Origin: Oasisia sp. SBJ-2009
Lineage: Eukaryota > Annelida > Polychaeta > Sabellida > Siboglinidae
Length of the DNA: 64,000 nucleotides
Assembly: GCA_964017155.1 (NCBI GenBank)
Contig: OZ024854.1
Coordinates: 21,515,869-21,579,868 of the forward strand
Direction: 5' to 3'
The first letter of the stretch is position 1; each line of letters opens with the position of its first letter. The notes under the pieces were generated by a model. It worked only from the letters and a program-made list of their open reading frames with translations. It did no database searches and was not told the DNA's origin. The translations under genes were made by a program, and so were the position numbers. Shown one piece after another: positions 14,330 through 26,690 of the stretch.

Positions 14330-16500
14330 AAGACACTGTTGCAGGTGAAGTTGTCAGTTAACACATTATTTTCACACGTCAAGTTAACAATACTAGGCAT
14401 GATTTAGTATGTAATGTATGTGATTATAAAAAGGATCATAATGTCCATTCAATACTATTTCATCATATAGCAAACTATTTTATGTTATTTGGAAAACTAA
14501 CAACATTACTTGTAAAATAAACATGTTGTTAAGTAGATGTGTGCTTAGGTGTTCTTATTATACTTGTGTAATGTACTGTACTGTTTTATACTTGTGATAG
14601 GTACCAGGAAAGCAAAATCTGTCCCCAAAGAAACATGGCTCTCTAGCTTCACCTGAAATGACATATATTGCTGGCAGAAATGTACATACAATATAAGGCC
14701 TGGTACATTGACGATAGTGTCACTAAAATGCAAAATCGAACAAAACACATGTAGATCATTGGTTGCATGATGCAAGTGATGTATACATGGTGACTTAACA
14801 TGTCATTGGGATGACAATAAGTATTTGCAGACAACAAAAGCAGGTTGAGAAGCACATTTTATTGTTCGCTGTATATGTTGCAGCCAAGCATAATTCTAAT
14901 GACAAAGTGACAGTGCTTCTATTTGTGTAGCTACACAACAGGTCGACAGTAATAAGTAAGACAGGAAATCTGAAGAAACCTAATAATTACTGTGTTAGGA
15001 AATATTGATTTGTTACAATATGACGCGCAACTACACTATGTAGATCTATCATGAAAACAGTTATTGTGTGCACATAGAATGAGATTATTATTATTTTAGA
15101 ATAGCAGTAACTTGTATTTATGTAATATACTTCTCACAACAAAGGTATCTTTGAATAAAAAATATGTGTACAAATCTGATTGATCTATTTCCCATTAACA
15201 CATACATTCTTCTTTTTGTCTGAAAGTCTTTCACAAGCCTGTCGGCTTTCTTTATGACTTGGTCTGTCATAGATATATCTCTACAAGCTGTCTGCAGTTG
15301 GCACAGGCTCCTGTAATGTATAAAACAGGGATACAACATCGCTTCTGTTGCAAACAGAATCACTATAACGCTGCAAAGAGTGATTATCTGAAGAAGAAAA
15401 TACTTTTAAAAATAGATTCACAAGGCACAAAGAAACAAATCATAACATCCATTCGCTCGCAAAAACCTCTAGTCTGTCAATATCAGTTTAGTTGTAAATA
15501 ATTCACGCTCACGAATAATTCCGACATCCGCCTTGATATAACAACGTTTTCCTCGCGTAGCATTAGTAAATCACTGCATCCAATTTCTATGACAACTTTC
15601 TGTGGTACCTTTGTCGTGGACGTAATGACATTTCATGTCGAAGACAGGAATCTGACATATTTACGGATAAATTAAGATAAACTATGTAGAATGTGTACAA
15701 TTGCAAGACAACAAAATGGTAGGAAATGCTCAACTGCTAGCTTCAAAACGTTGAATGTAGTCCTGAGTTTATTTCAACATAAAAAGTACTTCGGTTAGTA
15801 ACAATATACGATGCAAACCTGTCGCTTAGTAAAAACGTTTGACACAGCAGTTATCGTTACGTTCCACATGCGAGTACACACTAGAGCTTCCACGAATTTA
15901 CTGATATATTCAGAGAGCAATGTTGCCAACAGCAAAACCGCACCCGCTGCGACGTCATGACATATGCAGGCTTCACTGGACTTACTAACATATTCGTGAC
16001 AGCACATTATGCATATTCAGCAACATATAAAACAACTGAGCGTGTTCTACACTGCAGAAACGCGTTGCATTGAAATTTTGAAAATATGATACCTAACGAC
16101 CTTGAACAAATTCGACAGGGTTGTTTGGTAGCATGAAAGACCGCAGCGGAACAGGCAATTGACCAAAAGAAGTTTATCAGCTAATAATATTTAAGATGCT
16201 GGGTCACAGCCTATCTGCAACACGCTACACCCCGCCGTGTCTGTCAGTGAATACAACAAATTGACGTAGCCGTATTGGATGTAGGCACATTCAGAATACT
16301 TCTTCTGCAGAGATTTCTTGCTCCGGGGATCCCAAGGAAAAGCTGTGCAGAAAAACAGTGGTGACATTTTCCAAGCCAAACCTCAGTGTGCCTGGGTAAA
16401 CATGCAGTACGTGCACCAGCAAGTTGACATTAGCCAATCCGGTGGCTGAGACAGGCGCTCGCCATTCATCAAGTCACCCACCACAGAACAGGCATTATGA
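14330..16500. other. No gene seen
   Basis: AT-rich sequence. A minus-strand frame at 15363-15118 and another at 16379-16191 are short and could be stray exons, but neither has recognisable motifs or paired splice sites. Confidence 0.45.
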
Positions 16501-16538
16501 TGTAATCCCGTTCGGGGTGTGGCTTACAACTATTTGAG

Positions 16539-16546
16539 CCAATCAG
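16539..16546 (+). promoter_or_regulatory. CCAAT box upstream of the fibrinogen-domain gene
   Basis: CCAATCAG lies about 150 bp before the start codon at 16689. No TATA box is evident. A suggestion only. Confidence 0.3.
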
Positions 16547-16688
16547 AAGTGGTCATGCCGCGTGCGCAAGTGACTGTGCTGAGGCGTTTTTCCCTCACTT
16601 GTTGACAGAAACGTCGACGTTACTGCCGGTGACTTTCTCACAGGAACATTATATCAAGTGTCTGCCATATCCGCCGGTCCACAACACC

Positions 16689-19600
16689 ATGTTTCATCAC
16701 TATGCTTTCATCGTACTCGCGGTCAGTTTGGGCTTCACCAGTGGTCAGGAGACAGGAATTGGCATAGGTACCTGTACGTACAATTTCGTCGTACAGAGTC
16801 CGTACTGTGAGAAAAACGTGGGCGCCGACGTCGCCGCCGACATACAACGACTGCAGGTGAGTGGAGGTGTAGCGTGTGTAAGAGTTCCACAGGTGAAAGG
16901 AGGTGTATAACTCAACAGGTGAGTGGAGGTGTAGTGTGAGTAACAGTTCCACAGGTGAATGGAGGTGTACAACTCAACAGGTGAGTGAAGGTGTAGTGTG
17001 TGTACCAGTTCCAAAGGTGAGTGGAGATGTATAATTCAACAGGTGAGTGAAGGTATATAACTCAACAGGTGAGTGAAGGTGGTGAAGGTGTAACAGTTAC
17101 AGGTGAATGGAAGTGTATAATTCAACAGGTGAGTGAAGTTGATGTATGTGTACAACTCAACAGGTGTGTGATGGTGTAGCGTGTGTACAACTCAACAGGC
17201 GTGTGGAGGTGTAACGTGTGCACAACTCAACATGTGTATGGAGTTGTAGCGTGTGTACAACTCAACAGGTGTGTGGAGGTGTAGCGTGTGCACAACTCAA
17301 CAGGTGTGTGGAGGTGTAGCGTGTGTACAACTATACAGGTGTATGGAGGTGCAGCGTGTGTACAACTTAACAGGTGTGTGGACGTGCAGCGTGTGTACAA
17401 CTCCACAGGTGTGTGGAGGTGTAACGTGTGCACAACTCAACATGTGTATGGAGGTGTAGCGTGTATACAACTCCACAGGTGTGTGGAGGTGTAGCGTGTG
17501 TACAACTCCACAGGTGTGTGGAGGTGCAGCGTGTGTGAGAAGCTAACAGGCGAGTGAAGATTTAACGTGCAGTCAACAGGTGTATTTGTGTGTTCCTGCT
17601 TGGCGCAAGGAACACTTACCTTTACAGTCTTGTTCCCTATATCACCCGAAGCGCAATGTGACTACTTTTTGAAATCAACATATTAAACGTTAGGACATAT
17701 TAACATTGTGAATATATTTAAATGATGGCTCACATTACTGATTATAGTAACAGTGTGAATATATTTAAATAATGGCACACATTACTGATTATAGTAAAAG
17801 TGTGAATGTATTTAAATAATGGCACACATTACTGATTATAGTAACAGTGTGAATATATTTAAATAATGGCTCACATGACTGATTATAGTAACAGTGTGAA
17901 TATATTTATATAATGGCTCACATTACTGATTATAGTAACAGTGTGAATATATTTAAATAATGGCACACATTACTGATTATAGTAACAGTGTGAATATATT
18001 TAAATAATGGCTCACATTACTGATTATAGTAACAGTGTGAATATATTTAAATAATGGCTCACATTACTGATTATAGTAACAGTGTGAATATATTTAAGTA
18101 ATGGCTCACATTACTGATTATAGTAACAGTGTGAATATATTTAAATAATGGCTCACATTACTGATTATAGTAACAGTGTGAATATATTTAAATAATGGCA
18201 CACATTACTGATTATAGTAACAGTGTGAATATATTTAAGTAATGGCTCACATTACTGATTATAGTAACAGTGTGAATATATTTAAGTAATGGCTCACAGT
18301 ACTGATTATGTATCCACCGACTTCAGTTGCAACGAGGCAGAACGTTCAATTTATGTGTCTTATTTTCGAAGGATTCGACCGATAAATTAAAAACAGACTT
18401 GGCATCAGAAACTGCAGCTCTGAGCTCAGCTCTGAATACTAAACTGAAGGACATTGAAGACCTAAGAAAAGAACTGGACGGAATCAAAGTAGACAACAGC
18501 GCAATGAAGACAGATATTTCTGTTCTGAAAAGTCGTCAAGCGGCCGGCGTTGGCGATGCAGTGACAGCTAAACCAATAGCGGCCACAATGATCGAGGGAC
18601 AGACCCTCATATTCATAGGTGAGACGCCTGTTGATATAACGTAGTTATCAAAATGAATTGCACTATATGTCCGATGTAGCTGTCTTGTTGTCTCCAGATT
18701 GTTATTTTCTGTTAAATATAGGACATGAAACAATACCAAAAGAAAAACAAGTAGTGTCACTATGATACTGTTCAACACACAGAAGAAAGACAACTAAGAA
18801 CAGCTAAACTGTGATATCCTTCAAATATCGTTATCATACTATAGCACCACTATTAACAGAAGCATTGTTACCTAGCTATGTATGCCATGTGAAATAGAAG
18901 AAAGTGTATATCGCGCAAAATGAGATGGCGTTACTTAGTAGTGTTCAAAGTAATATATATTCAATGATTACAACAATTTGGAGAAAGTGAACAAGTTTAT
19001 CCTTTTTTTTAAATGTAGGGATAGCAGGCCTAGCTGAAAGAAACTGTTCAGTATCCTTGCTAGAGTGGGTACAGTTAATATAGCTAGTTTGTTTGCTTGG
19101 ATGAAATGTAACATACCTATGATATACTAACAATAGTATATCTGATTTCTACTTTAGGGTGTCCCATTACTGTATTCAACGTGATTGTCTACTTTATGCC
19201 GGCTTACGTGGTCCCGACCGTGACGTACGCCATTTCCGTCAACAAAACAGGTAACTTTAAACCAATAAGGGGAATGCAAGATCATATCCACATGCGGTTT
19301 TCCTCCGCGGGAATCCACATATTCGTTTGTTCCGGTTATGATTAGTTTAAAATGTAGCGTAGAATAATAATAATTGCGTAATTAATAATGTACTGGTGAG
19401 AAGTCGAAGTGAGAAGATATGTCACTGTCACTATTTTGACATTCCTGCTACTATCTGCTGTTTTCCTATAATCCCTTGTTCGCGTTATAGTTTAGTACAA
19501 ACCGTATTGTTGACTTTTTAAATTACTGCTATCTTCTATCCGACACTTGATGCCCACTCCTCTAATTTCCTTGTTGGTCTTGTTCTATTTGATTAAGTCC

Positions 19601-20186
19601 TAAACTAAATGTGTCCACAGGCCTCATCGATGGAATGCAGATGACCTTGAAACAGATCTTGCCGCCGTTTCCCGTGTACTGTAACACGGGTCTCTTCATA
19701 GTCGTCCAACGTCGGATAGCGCCGTTCGACCTGTCGTTCAATTGGACGTGGGACGAATACAAGAACGGGTTCGGCGACCTGAATGGAGAGTTCTGGCTCG
19801 GTCTGGAAAAGTTACACTTAATCACGAATCAACCATACGTGAAATATTTAATTCGCTTTGAAGTGACGAGTAGCTCGGGGAAGGTGATATATACTGATTG
19901 CGATAACTTTTACATCGGCGATGGGAGTGATCAGTATGTCGTCAAGAACACAGGCAATTGCAGGCAGAGTAACGGTTACAGAGCAACGAACTACATTTCA
20001 GTTAATGATATGTTCTACACCCCTGACAAAGATAACATAAATAAATGTGCCTCTTTGTATAATGGTTTCTGGAATCCCAGTAAAATCTGTGGGTCTTCAC
20101 ATTTACACTTAAAAGTGCCCATGTCACTTGGGAGCAGTGGAGCACTTATTGCAACGACAATACAAATTCGTCCAGTACAAGTTTAA
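16689..20186 (+). CDS. Secreted fibrinogen-related domain protein (FREP-like lectin), four exons
   Basis: Exons: 16689-16856, 18372-18618, 19158-19250, 19621-20186. All introns are GT-AG, with phases 0, 1, 1, giving one 357-aa frame. Residues 1-19 form a signal peptide, and 20-56 hold two Cys around a TYNFVVQSPY stretch. Residues 57-115 look like a coiled coil (LKTDLASETAALSSAL, then Lys/Glu/Leu heptads). Residues 140-357 are the fibrinogen C-terminal domain. Seen there: VVQRR (197-201), WDEYKNGFGDLNGEFWLGLE (213-232), a Ca-site-like DKDN (305-308), a Cys312-Cys326 pair and a terminal IRP (352-354). The family binds glycans or microbial surfaces in invertebrate immunity and oligomerises through the coiled coil. 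Unusual points are the loss of the GGWTVFQ core before VVQRR and of the usual WW after Cys312, so ligand binding may be altered. No Ig domain is present, unlike classical snail FREPs. Confidence 0.85.
16851..17560 (+). repeat. 35-bp minisatellite built on the exon-1 splice donor
   Basis: It starts at the exon-1/intron-1 junction CTGCAG|GTGAGTGGAGGTG and continues as about 20 imperfect units of CAGGTG(T/A)GTGGAGGTGTAGCG plus GTGTACAACTCAA. The regular part (about 17160-17540) has a 35-bp period, and the first units vary more in length. Nearly every unit repeats CAGGTGAGT or CAGGTGTGT, a consensus-like 5' splice site. Confidence 0.9.
17707..18310 (+). repeat. 47-bp minisatellite in intron 1, ~13 copies
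   Basis: The unit begins TGTGAATATATTTAAATAAT and ends GATTATAGTAACAG. Copies start at 17707, 17754 and every 47 bp to 18271. They differ at a few sites (GGCTC/GGCAC, AAATAAT/AAGTAAT), so the array is young. It ends about 60 bp before the exon-2 acceptor. Confidence 0.95.
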
Positions 20187-20338
20187 CTAAGGAAGATAAC
20201 TCGTAGGTAGCTGTCGTTAAGTGGGTGCCAAATAATTGGGAGATGGCTAAGAATGGTTGCATACGACATTTGTATTATACAGGGTTGAAATATGAGAAAC
20301 GGAGATACCATTATTCTTTACGGAAAACCATTCGACGA

Positions 20339-20344
20339 AATAAA
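20339..20344 (+). terminator. Polyadenylation signal of the fibrinogen-domain gene
   Basis: First canonical AATAAA downstream of the stop codon at 20184-20186, in a plausible 3' UTR of about 150 bp. Confidence 0.45.
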
Positions 20345-21510
20345 AAACCCTAAAACGTTGAATAATGCTGGCATCTAAACCAAATACAATACAAATATCA
20401 AACACTATTTTAGTGGCTCTTACTGCGTTTAGTATTGCACAATATAAGGAGATATCCATGTTCTATGTACAAACAAATATTGCTAATGTAACCGTCTTTA
20501 AATACGAAATGTATTTGATTAGGTCAGCGTAGCTGCGGCGTTTACATACGTAAGCTGCACAATTAGTATACTTACGAGTTCAATATAAATCAAACTCAAT
20601 ACACGGAAGCCGATTTATGCGATTCGATCTGCCAGCGTCGCCTTTGTTAACATGCATACAATTGACGCAGTATATAAATTATATAAGAGATGATAACTAC
20701 TAATTTCACAGTAGTCGTTATTATAAGCTAGGCAAACAAACTTTAGTGGCGCGAAGTCGGACGAATACGCTAACACTACATACTAGTATCGTTTTCTACG
20801 GCAACGCACATTGCTTTCATTGCTGGTAACATGCATCGGCGAGTGTTACTGTTAAACGTGTTACAGATAAATAATATTCAATTATGTCGTGACGAATATA
20901 TTGAAACACGATCGTTACTGAGGAACAACTACACATTTATAATTTGCTTGGCTGCCATATGTGCAAATGTCTGGGAGCAAACCAATTGTCCAGAGGTTAG
21001 TTAATTGTATCGCACTAACGAACTGAAGAACTGCATTACTCGTGCTGTCATCATATGTGTTTCACAGTTACGTTCTAGCACATTTAGCACAACACATTTT
21101 CAAAGCCAATCATATGCTTGGAATTGAGTTAGACTACGCGACTATTAATGCGAGGAGACCGGTGTCGACGATGTTTGTAATCTTAAATGTCGTGTCACAT
21201 TTGACTGACAAATTATGTATGTTGGGGTAAAGAATGTTTGACTTGTATACATATGTACCTATTGATATTATGTTTATATACTAATTTTGCCAAGCAATGT
21301 CCTTGTGAATTGCATGTCGCCGCGACGAACCAGTATGATGCAAGCATCTTACAAATGGTGTACATTTGGTTATTTGAGCTACTCCGCCATCTATTAGGCC
21401 TGCGTTCGGTGCTAACATTCTAATTGGATAGGAACCAATTATTAACGCATGATGTGTTCGGAATGTATGCGAGCTTACCAGACCATTCACAAATCGTTTA
21501 TAATGAATTC

Positions 21511-21511
<1 letters not shown>

Positions 21512-21597
<86 letters not shown>
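21512..21597. repeat. (TA)n microsatellite
   Basis: About 43 uninterrupted TA units. Confidence 0.95.
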
Positions 21598-21603
<6 letters not shown>

Positions 21604-22762
21604 GTATAATTATAGTCATACTAGCTTTGCTGTTGTTCCATGTATTATCAATATTATATAGTTGTGATTAAGTGATATGATATTGTTTTTCTGCATTGAT
21701 GAACGTTGCGTTAGATACTAATACATTAGTGAAATGTTACATCACAAGGAATGCTATTTATTCCCACTGTACTTGATGGATATACTATTTTGTATGTATT
21801 GTGATATTACCACAAATACAATAAATCGGTATAACTAGCGCGGAACAAATTGCGAAAAAATGTGGTGGTGGTTATTCCAGTAAGCCAACCAAAGTAACGC
21901 CACAGAAACCGAATGCCGGGAAATTATAGATACATAACATGGATGTTGTGATTTACTAAATCTATATGAGGAAAATATTAGTAGTTGAAGAAGGATGCCC
22001 CCGTTATTCTTTGGAATCTTGCATTTATTTTATCCGGTCAACGTAATAATGATTGGAGGCAAAACGTTCTTTATGACTCGTTTAGGGGTCTAATTGGTTC
22101 TTGCCGGAGAGGTCAAACTGTACCGTTCTTACTGAGCAATATAAATACAGCACAAATATAGTAAACATCTTTTTCTGCACCCAATTGCATGTAAGTTGGA
22201 TTTATATTGCTGTATATTGACGTATTAACATTTTGCATGTTTGGCTTATTCAGAATAAAAATCTCTAACAAATAGTTGTGTTTTAAATACGAATTTAGTG
22301 TAACTGGGTATTAGACTATGTAGACGTGGACTAACTTACTAGCGTACTTACTTATGCAATGTGTTTAAAATTGGCTCTGATTCTGGTATATGTTAACTTC
22401 AAATGTTGATGATATCGTCGTAGAATACCAAATTTGATTAGCCGTAGCATTGAATAGAAATGCGGAATGTGCAAGTTAGGGCCTAATCCATTAGCCATGA
22501 ACGAACGATAACATTAAAACTGCAATAATTGTGAAGTTACCGCCGACATAAAACGCAATAGGCCACATCGTTGTGATTTGTTGTCCCAAACGTGGCTATG
22601 ATAACATCATATTTGTAACATATCGTGTTTGGGCGTTCAACCGTGGTCATAACGACTATCTCAAGTGTAACTCACGTAAACAGACTTCAATATATTGATA
22701 TCATTTGCAGCAAGTTGCCTCTAGACTTGCCTGGAGAGAGCGTTGTAAGACGATTACGTATC

Positions 22763-22884
22763 AGTTAACGGAAATCAAGTGATGTCCTAGTAACTTTGTT
22801 TCAACTAGCACACGCAGTATTCTGGCACACTGAGTGTGCTAGTTGAAACAAGGTTACTAGGACATCACTCGATTTTTGTTAATT
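22763..22884. repeat. Long near-perfect hairpin (54-bp arms, 10-nt loop)
   Basis: The left arm at 22765-22818 (containing GTGATGTCCTAGTAAC and TTTCAACTAGCACAC) is the reverse complement of the right arm at about 22829-22882, with about five mismatches in 54 positions. The loop is ATTCTGGCAC. It could be a fold-back MITE or be transcribed as a hairpin RNA. No clear target duplication was seen. Confidence 0.85.
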
Positions 22885-23565
22885 GAATACATTATCGCGT
22901 GTCTGAGAATTCATAGAACCAAATGAACTGAACACGTTCGTGACTGCTATATACCCACAGTCCATTTTCTGCCCTGGTTCATCCCTAGATAAGACGCACA
23001 CATAGATTGTTCCACTCCCACGTACATTGTGCAAAACCTGAAGTCAATCTATAACAAGTTCCACGTACGTTGATGGGAATCTTTGGTTTGCGAATCAGAG
23101 CGACCTAACCACCAGGCAACACGTCACATACCACGTAAGCCACGAATTGTGCATAACACAAGTTGATTGGTTCAATTTAACCTAAGAAAGCTTCGATGTT
23201 ATCCAGAGCCCATCATTTAAGAAACTTTATGTGCGAATGTCATTACGAGAAGCGTGCTAATTCCAAACAGAACTATCGACGGTGTTCTGGTGAATTCGTC
23301 TTCAATAAAGTTTCATAGAAGACCGACGCCAATATTTACGTTTCGTAAATTCATAGGTTTAATATTTGTACAGAGTATTTTGTGTAAATGACTCACGACT
23401 GAAAAAAATCTTCTCTCTGCAGATTTATTAATTAAAATATCAGAACCAGGTATAATCAGACTGTAAGCGTTTCCTTTTAACAGTTGTTCAACAGCCTTTA
23501 CAAACAAATGGTATGGGACATACGATGACGGTTTCACTCGCGAGGTGGCACAACTGCTGCGAGTT
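22885..23565. other. No gene seen
   Basis: No coding pattern or repeat that I can support. Confidence 0.5.
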
Positions 23566-23570
23566 AATAA

Positions 23571-24267
23571 CCAGACCCCACGTAAAGTCAACAACCAACG
23601 GCCACGTAAAATCAACAAACAGTCCCAACATAAAATCAACAACCAGTCCCAACGTAAAGTCAACAACCAGTCCCAACGTAAAGTCAATAACCAGTCCCAA
23701 CGTAAAAGCAACAACCAGTCCCCACGTAAAGTAAACAACCAGTCCCCATGTAAAAATCAACAACCCATCCCAACGCAAAGTCAACAACCAGTACCCATAT
23801 AAAGTCAACAACTATTCCCCACGTAAATGCAACAACCAGTCCTCACATAAAGTCAACAACCATTCTCCAAGTGAAATCAACAAACAGCCCCCACGTAACG
23901 GTAACAACCAATCCCCACGTAAAATCAACAACCAATTCCCACGTAAAGTCAACAACCAGGCCCCATGTAAAATCAACAAACAATCCCTACGTAAAGTCAA
24001 CAACCAGTCCCCACGCAATGTCAACAACCAGTCGCCACGTATAGTCAACATCCAGTCCCCACGTAATGTCAACAACCAGTCACCATGTAAAGTCAACAAC
24101 CAGTCCCCACATAATGTCAATAATCAGAACCCTCGTAATATCAACAGCCAGTCCCCACATAAAGGCAACAACCAGTCCCCACGAAATGTTAACAACCAAT
24201 TTCCACGTAATATCAACATCCAGTCCGCACGTAATATCAATAACCAATTTCCACGTAAAGTCAATAA
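23571..24267. repeat. 24-bp minisatellite, ~29 copies
   Basis: Unit CCAGTCCCCACGTAAAGTCA plus ACAA. Because 24 is a multiple of three, frames on both strands stay open for long stretches and read as 8-residue repeats (KSTTSPHV one way, LRGDWLLT the other). Unit-to-unit changes are scattered with no bias to third positions, so I treat it as non-coding. Confidence 0.9.
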
Positions 24268-24420
24268 TATTATGATAATGATTATTAATGGTTCAGTTGT
24301 CTTCAACCTGCTTTAAAGACAACTGACCGTATATACATGCGCACATGCTCACATATATTACGCCCATTCGTTCGAGAATCGGCGGAATATCGTGAGGCCA
24401 GAATTTAAGTGCCTGCTACC
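24268..24420. other. No gene seen
   Basis: Short unique spacer between the 24-bp array and the TIR element. Confidence 0.4.
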
Positions 24421-24424
24421 ACCT

Positions 24425-24606
24425 AGCGACTAACGCTTACACTGATTTGTTCAATGTGTCATTTAATTCTAGTTGGCGTGGTAAGGTAGAATTAAGTGGT
24501 GTCCGATTCAGATTATATTATATCAGATAACAGCCGAAACGTTTCGAATTGATAACCATGGTCGCAGTTACACACGCGCACACACACACACCCACCACGC
24601 ACGCAT

Positions 24607-24645
<39 letters not shown>

Positions 24646-24653
24646 TGCACGCA

Positions 24654-24738
<85 letters not shown>

Positions 24739-24849
24739 TTACCAATTCGAAACGTTTCGGGTGTTATCTGATATCTGATATAATGTTATCTGAATCGGAC
24801 ACCACTTTCTTCTACCTTACCACGCCTTCTAGAAGGGTTAGTCGCTAAA
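24425..24849. mobile_element. MITE-like element with ~110-bp inverted repeats around a CA/CGCA microsatellite
   Basis: The left arm (about 24423-24560) contains TAGCGACTAAC, GGCGTGGTAAGGTAGAA, GTGGTGTCCGATTCAGAT and CCGAAACGTTTCGAATTG. The same motifs appear inverted and in reverse order at about 24742-24847. The interior is (CGCA)n plus (CA)n (24570-24735). The outer edges read AGCGACTAAC. No target duplication could be fixed because the right end runs into a TA microsatellite. Confidence 0.75.
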
Positions 24850-24850
24850 T

Positions 24851-25130
<280 letters not shown>

Positions 25131-25344
25131 TAAGTACAACCACGAACTGACTCGAAGTATGATATATTTGGGGGAACTTATCAACAACGTTAACAACCAT
25201 TGTAAAATTCAACATGCAATGACACACTTTGTATATAACTTTACAACTTACAATGATTGTACTTGTTCTTATTGGAGGTTTCCCTTTAAAATATCCATAT
25301 CACCAGTAGAAACATCTCTAGAGAATTCTCCTATTATACGTGTC

Positions 25345-26312
25345 TTAGAAGCGAGTCTTCATTTCCCAGCCGTGCACAACTGCTGTCATGGTGTTGACGT
25401 CATTTCCGGCACCGCAAATCACCGGATTATTTTTGGACCATTCTTTCGTTTTCTGAACACAAGCTTCGGGTTCATCAGAGCAAAATAGCAGAGAGCCTCC
25501 AAGACATTCTATGTTCGATGTTTCTCTTGAGACAAACACATCCCCACCAACATTTTGGGGTCGAAAGCACAGTGGGGTTGTTGGGTAACTCCGAATGTTG
25601 GCGGACGTGTCCGAGACATGAATAACCGTGATGTTATCATGTTGAGAGGTGAGTATTGGAGTACAGACATTGCTATTGGTTTCATCGCCTACAAACGCCG
25701 AGTAACAATCACTCGATGTCGTTAATGACTGCATCCTACTACTTGTCTGGTTGATCGCGATAACCGTGCTTTTGTCGTCTTCGCTAAACGAGTTACTTTG
25801 ATATGATAATACGGACGGACTAAATATTATGTTCGGGTAATAGTAGTTCTGCAATACCGGTAACTCCGATGCGCATGCCCGGCCCACCGCGCATGACGGG
25901 AAGTTGTGCACATTCATCCATTGCTTGATGTTACGCTCGCGTTCACGATTGCGCATAGCACGCGCATTTCTTTCGGAATTTTGTTTTCGCGTCGTGTACG
26001 ACGACTTCCGGTCAGATCTCGTGTCAATATTCTTCGGCGTAATCCCGCATTGCTTCCTACACTGCACACGTTCAGCCCGCCGCTCGACAGGTGCTGCTTT
26101 TCGCAAAACTGTTCGATACAATCCCGGGTTTGCAAAACTTCCGGTGTTGGTGTCGTTGTAACCGGTAAAATAGGCAAGTAGTTCCGGCTCGCCCAATCCG
26201 TTTGAGAACATGTCGCGTAGTCGAGAGACCACTACGCCGGCGATAAGTGTAAGGAGGACGAGGAGCAGGCAGCAGGCCGTGGCCACCGCCACCAGGATCA
26301 CAGGGTCCACAC
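25345..26312 (-). CDS. Terminal exon of a single-pass membrane protein with a long tail
   Basis: Reading starts after a splice acceptor (CTACTAAACGCCTGCAG|GT, with CTACTAAAC as a good branch-point match) and stays open for about 321 codons to a stop at 25345. The first 30 residues are a strong membrane helix ([20 protein letters not shown]), followed by a basic stop-transfer SRLRD. The tail of about 290 aa is rich in Arg, Ser and Asn and has several Tyr-containing motifs ([13 protein letters not shown]), which would be cytoplasmic if the protein is type I. There is no initiator Met in good context, so upstream exons are needed. The frame requires a preceding exon ending in phase 1. I do not recognise the family. 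A coding exon is likely because of the length, composition and acceptor. Confidence 0.65.
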
Positions 26313-26318
26313 CTGCAG

Positions 26319-26690
26319 GCGTTTAGTAGGTTTAAGCATGTAAGTGTCTTCAAGATTGAACAAGGTACAGATATGAAGACAATAAATTGCACAGTAGGCT
26401 TAAGCACGTAAGTTTCATCAAGATTCAACAAGGTTCAGACATAAAAATGAATAAGTGCACAGTAGGTTTAAGTATTTAAGTTTCTTTAAGATTCAACAAG
26501 GTACAGAAAAAAAGACGAGTAACTGCGCAGTAGGTTTAAGAATGTAAGTTTCAATAAGATTCAACAATGTACATACATGAAGACGATGAATTGCACAGTA
26601 GGTTTAAGTATGTAAGTTTCTTCAAGAATCAACAAGATACAGACATGAAAACGAGAAACTGCACAACAGGTTTAGGCATGTAAGTACGTT
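26319..26690. repeat. 68-bp minisatellite adjoining a splice acceptor, ~5 copies
   Basis: Imperfect units of 60-68 bp, each with AGTAGG(T/C)TTAAG, GTAAGT(T/G)TC, CAAGATTCAACAAGG and ACAGACAT. The first unit starts within 7 bp of the acceptor of the membrane-protein exon (on the minus strand) and includes its branch-point region. Confidence 0.85.

Larger units (their letters stand above)
20187..22762. other. 3' flank of the fibrinogen-domain gene; no further gene seen
   Basis: An AATAAA polyadenylation signal is at 20339-20344, 153 bp after the stop. Beyond it the sequence is AT-rich with no coding pattern. It holds one TA microsatellite (21512-21597). Confidence 0.5.

Noticed and set aside
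17227..17494. Cys-Thr-rich repeat frames inside intron 1
   Set aside because: They lie in the 35-bp intronic array, where three units equal 105 bp and frames stay open by arithmetic. The spliced model skips them.
23313..24306. 8-residue repeat proteins on both strands (HVKSTTSP and LRGDWLLT)
   Set aside because: Forced by a 24-bp minisatellite in multiples of three. Both strands open equally and unit changes show no codon bias.
25904..26181. Plus-strand frames opposite the membrane-protein exon
   Set aside because: They are the complement of the longer minus-strand exon, which has a good acceptor and a membrane helix.
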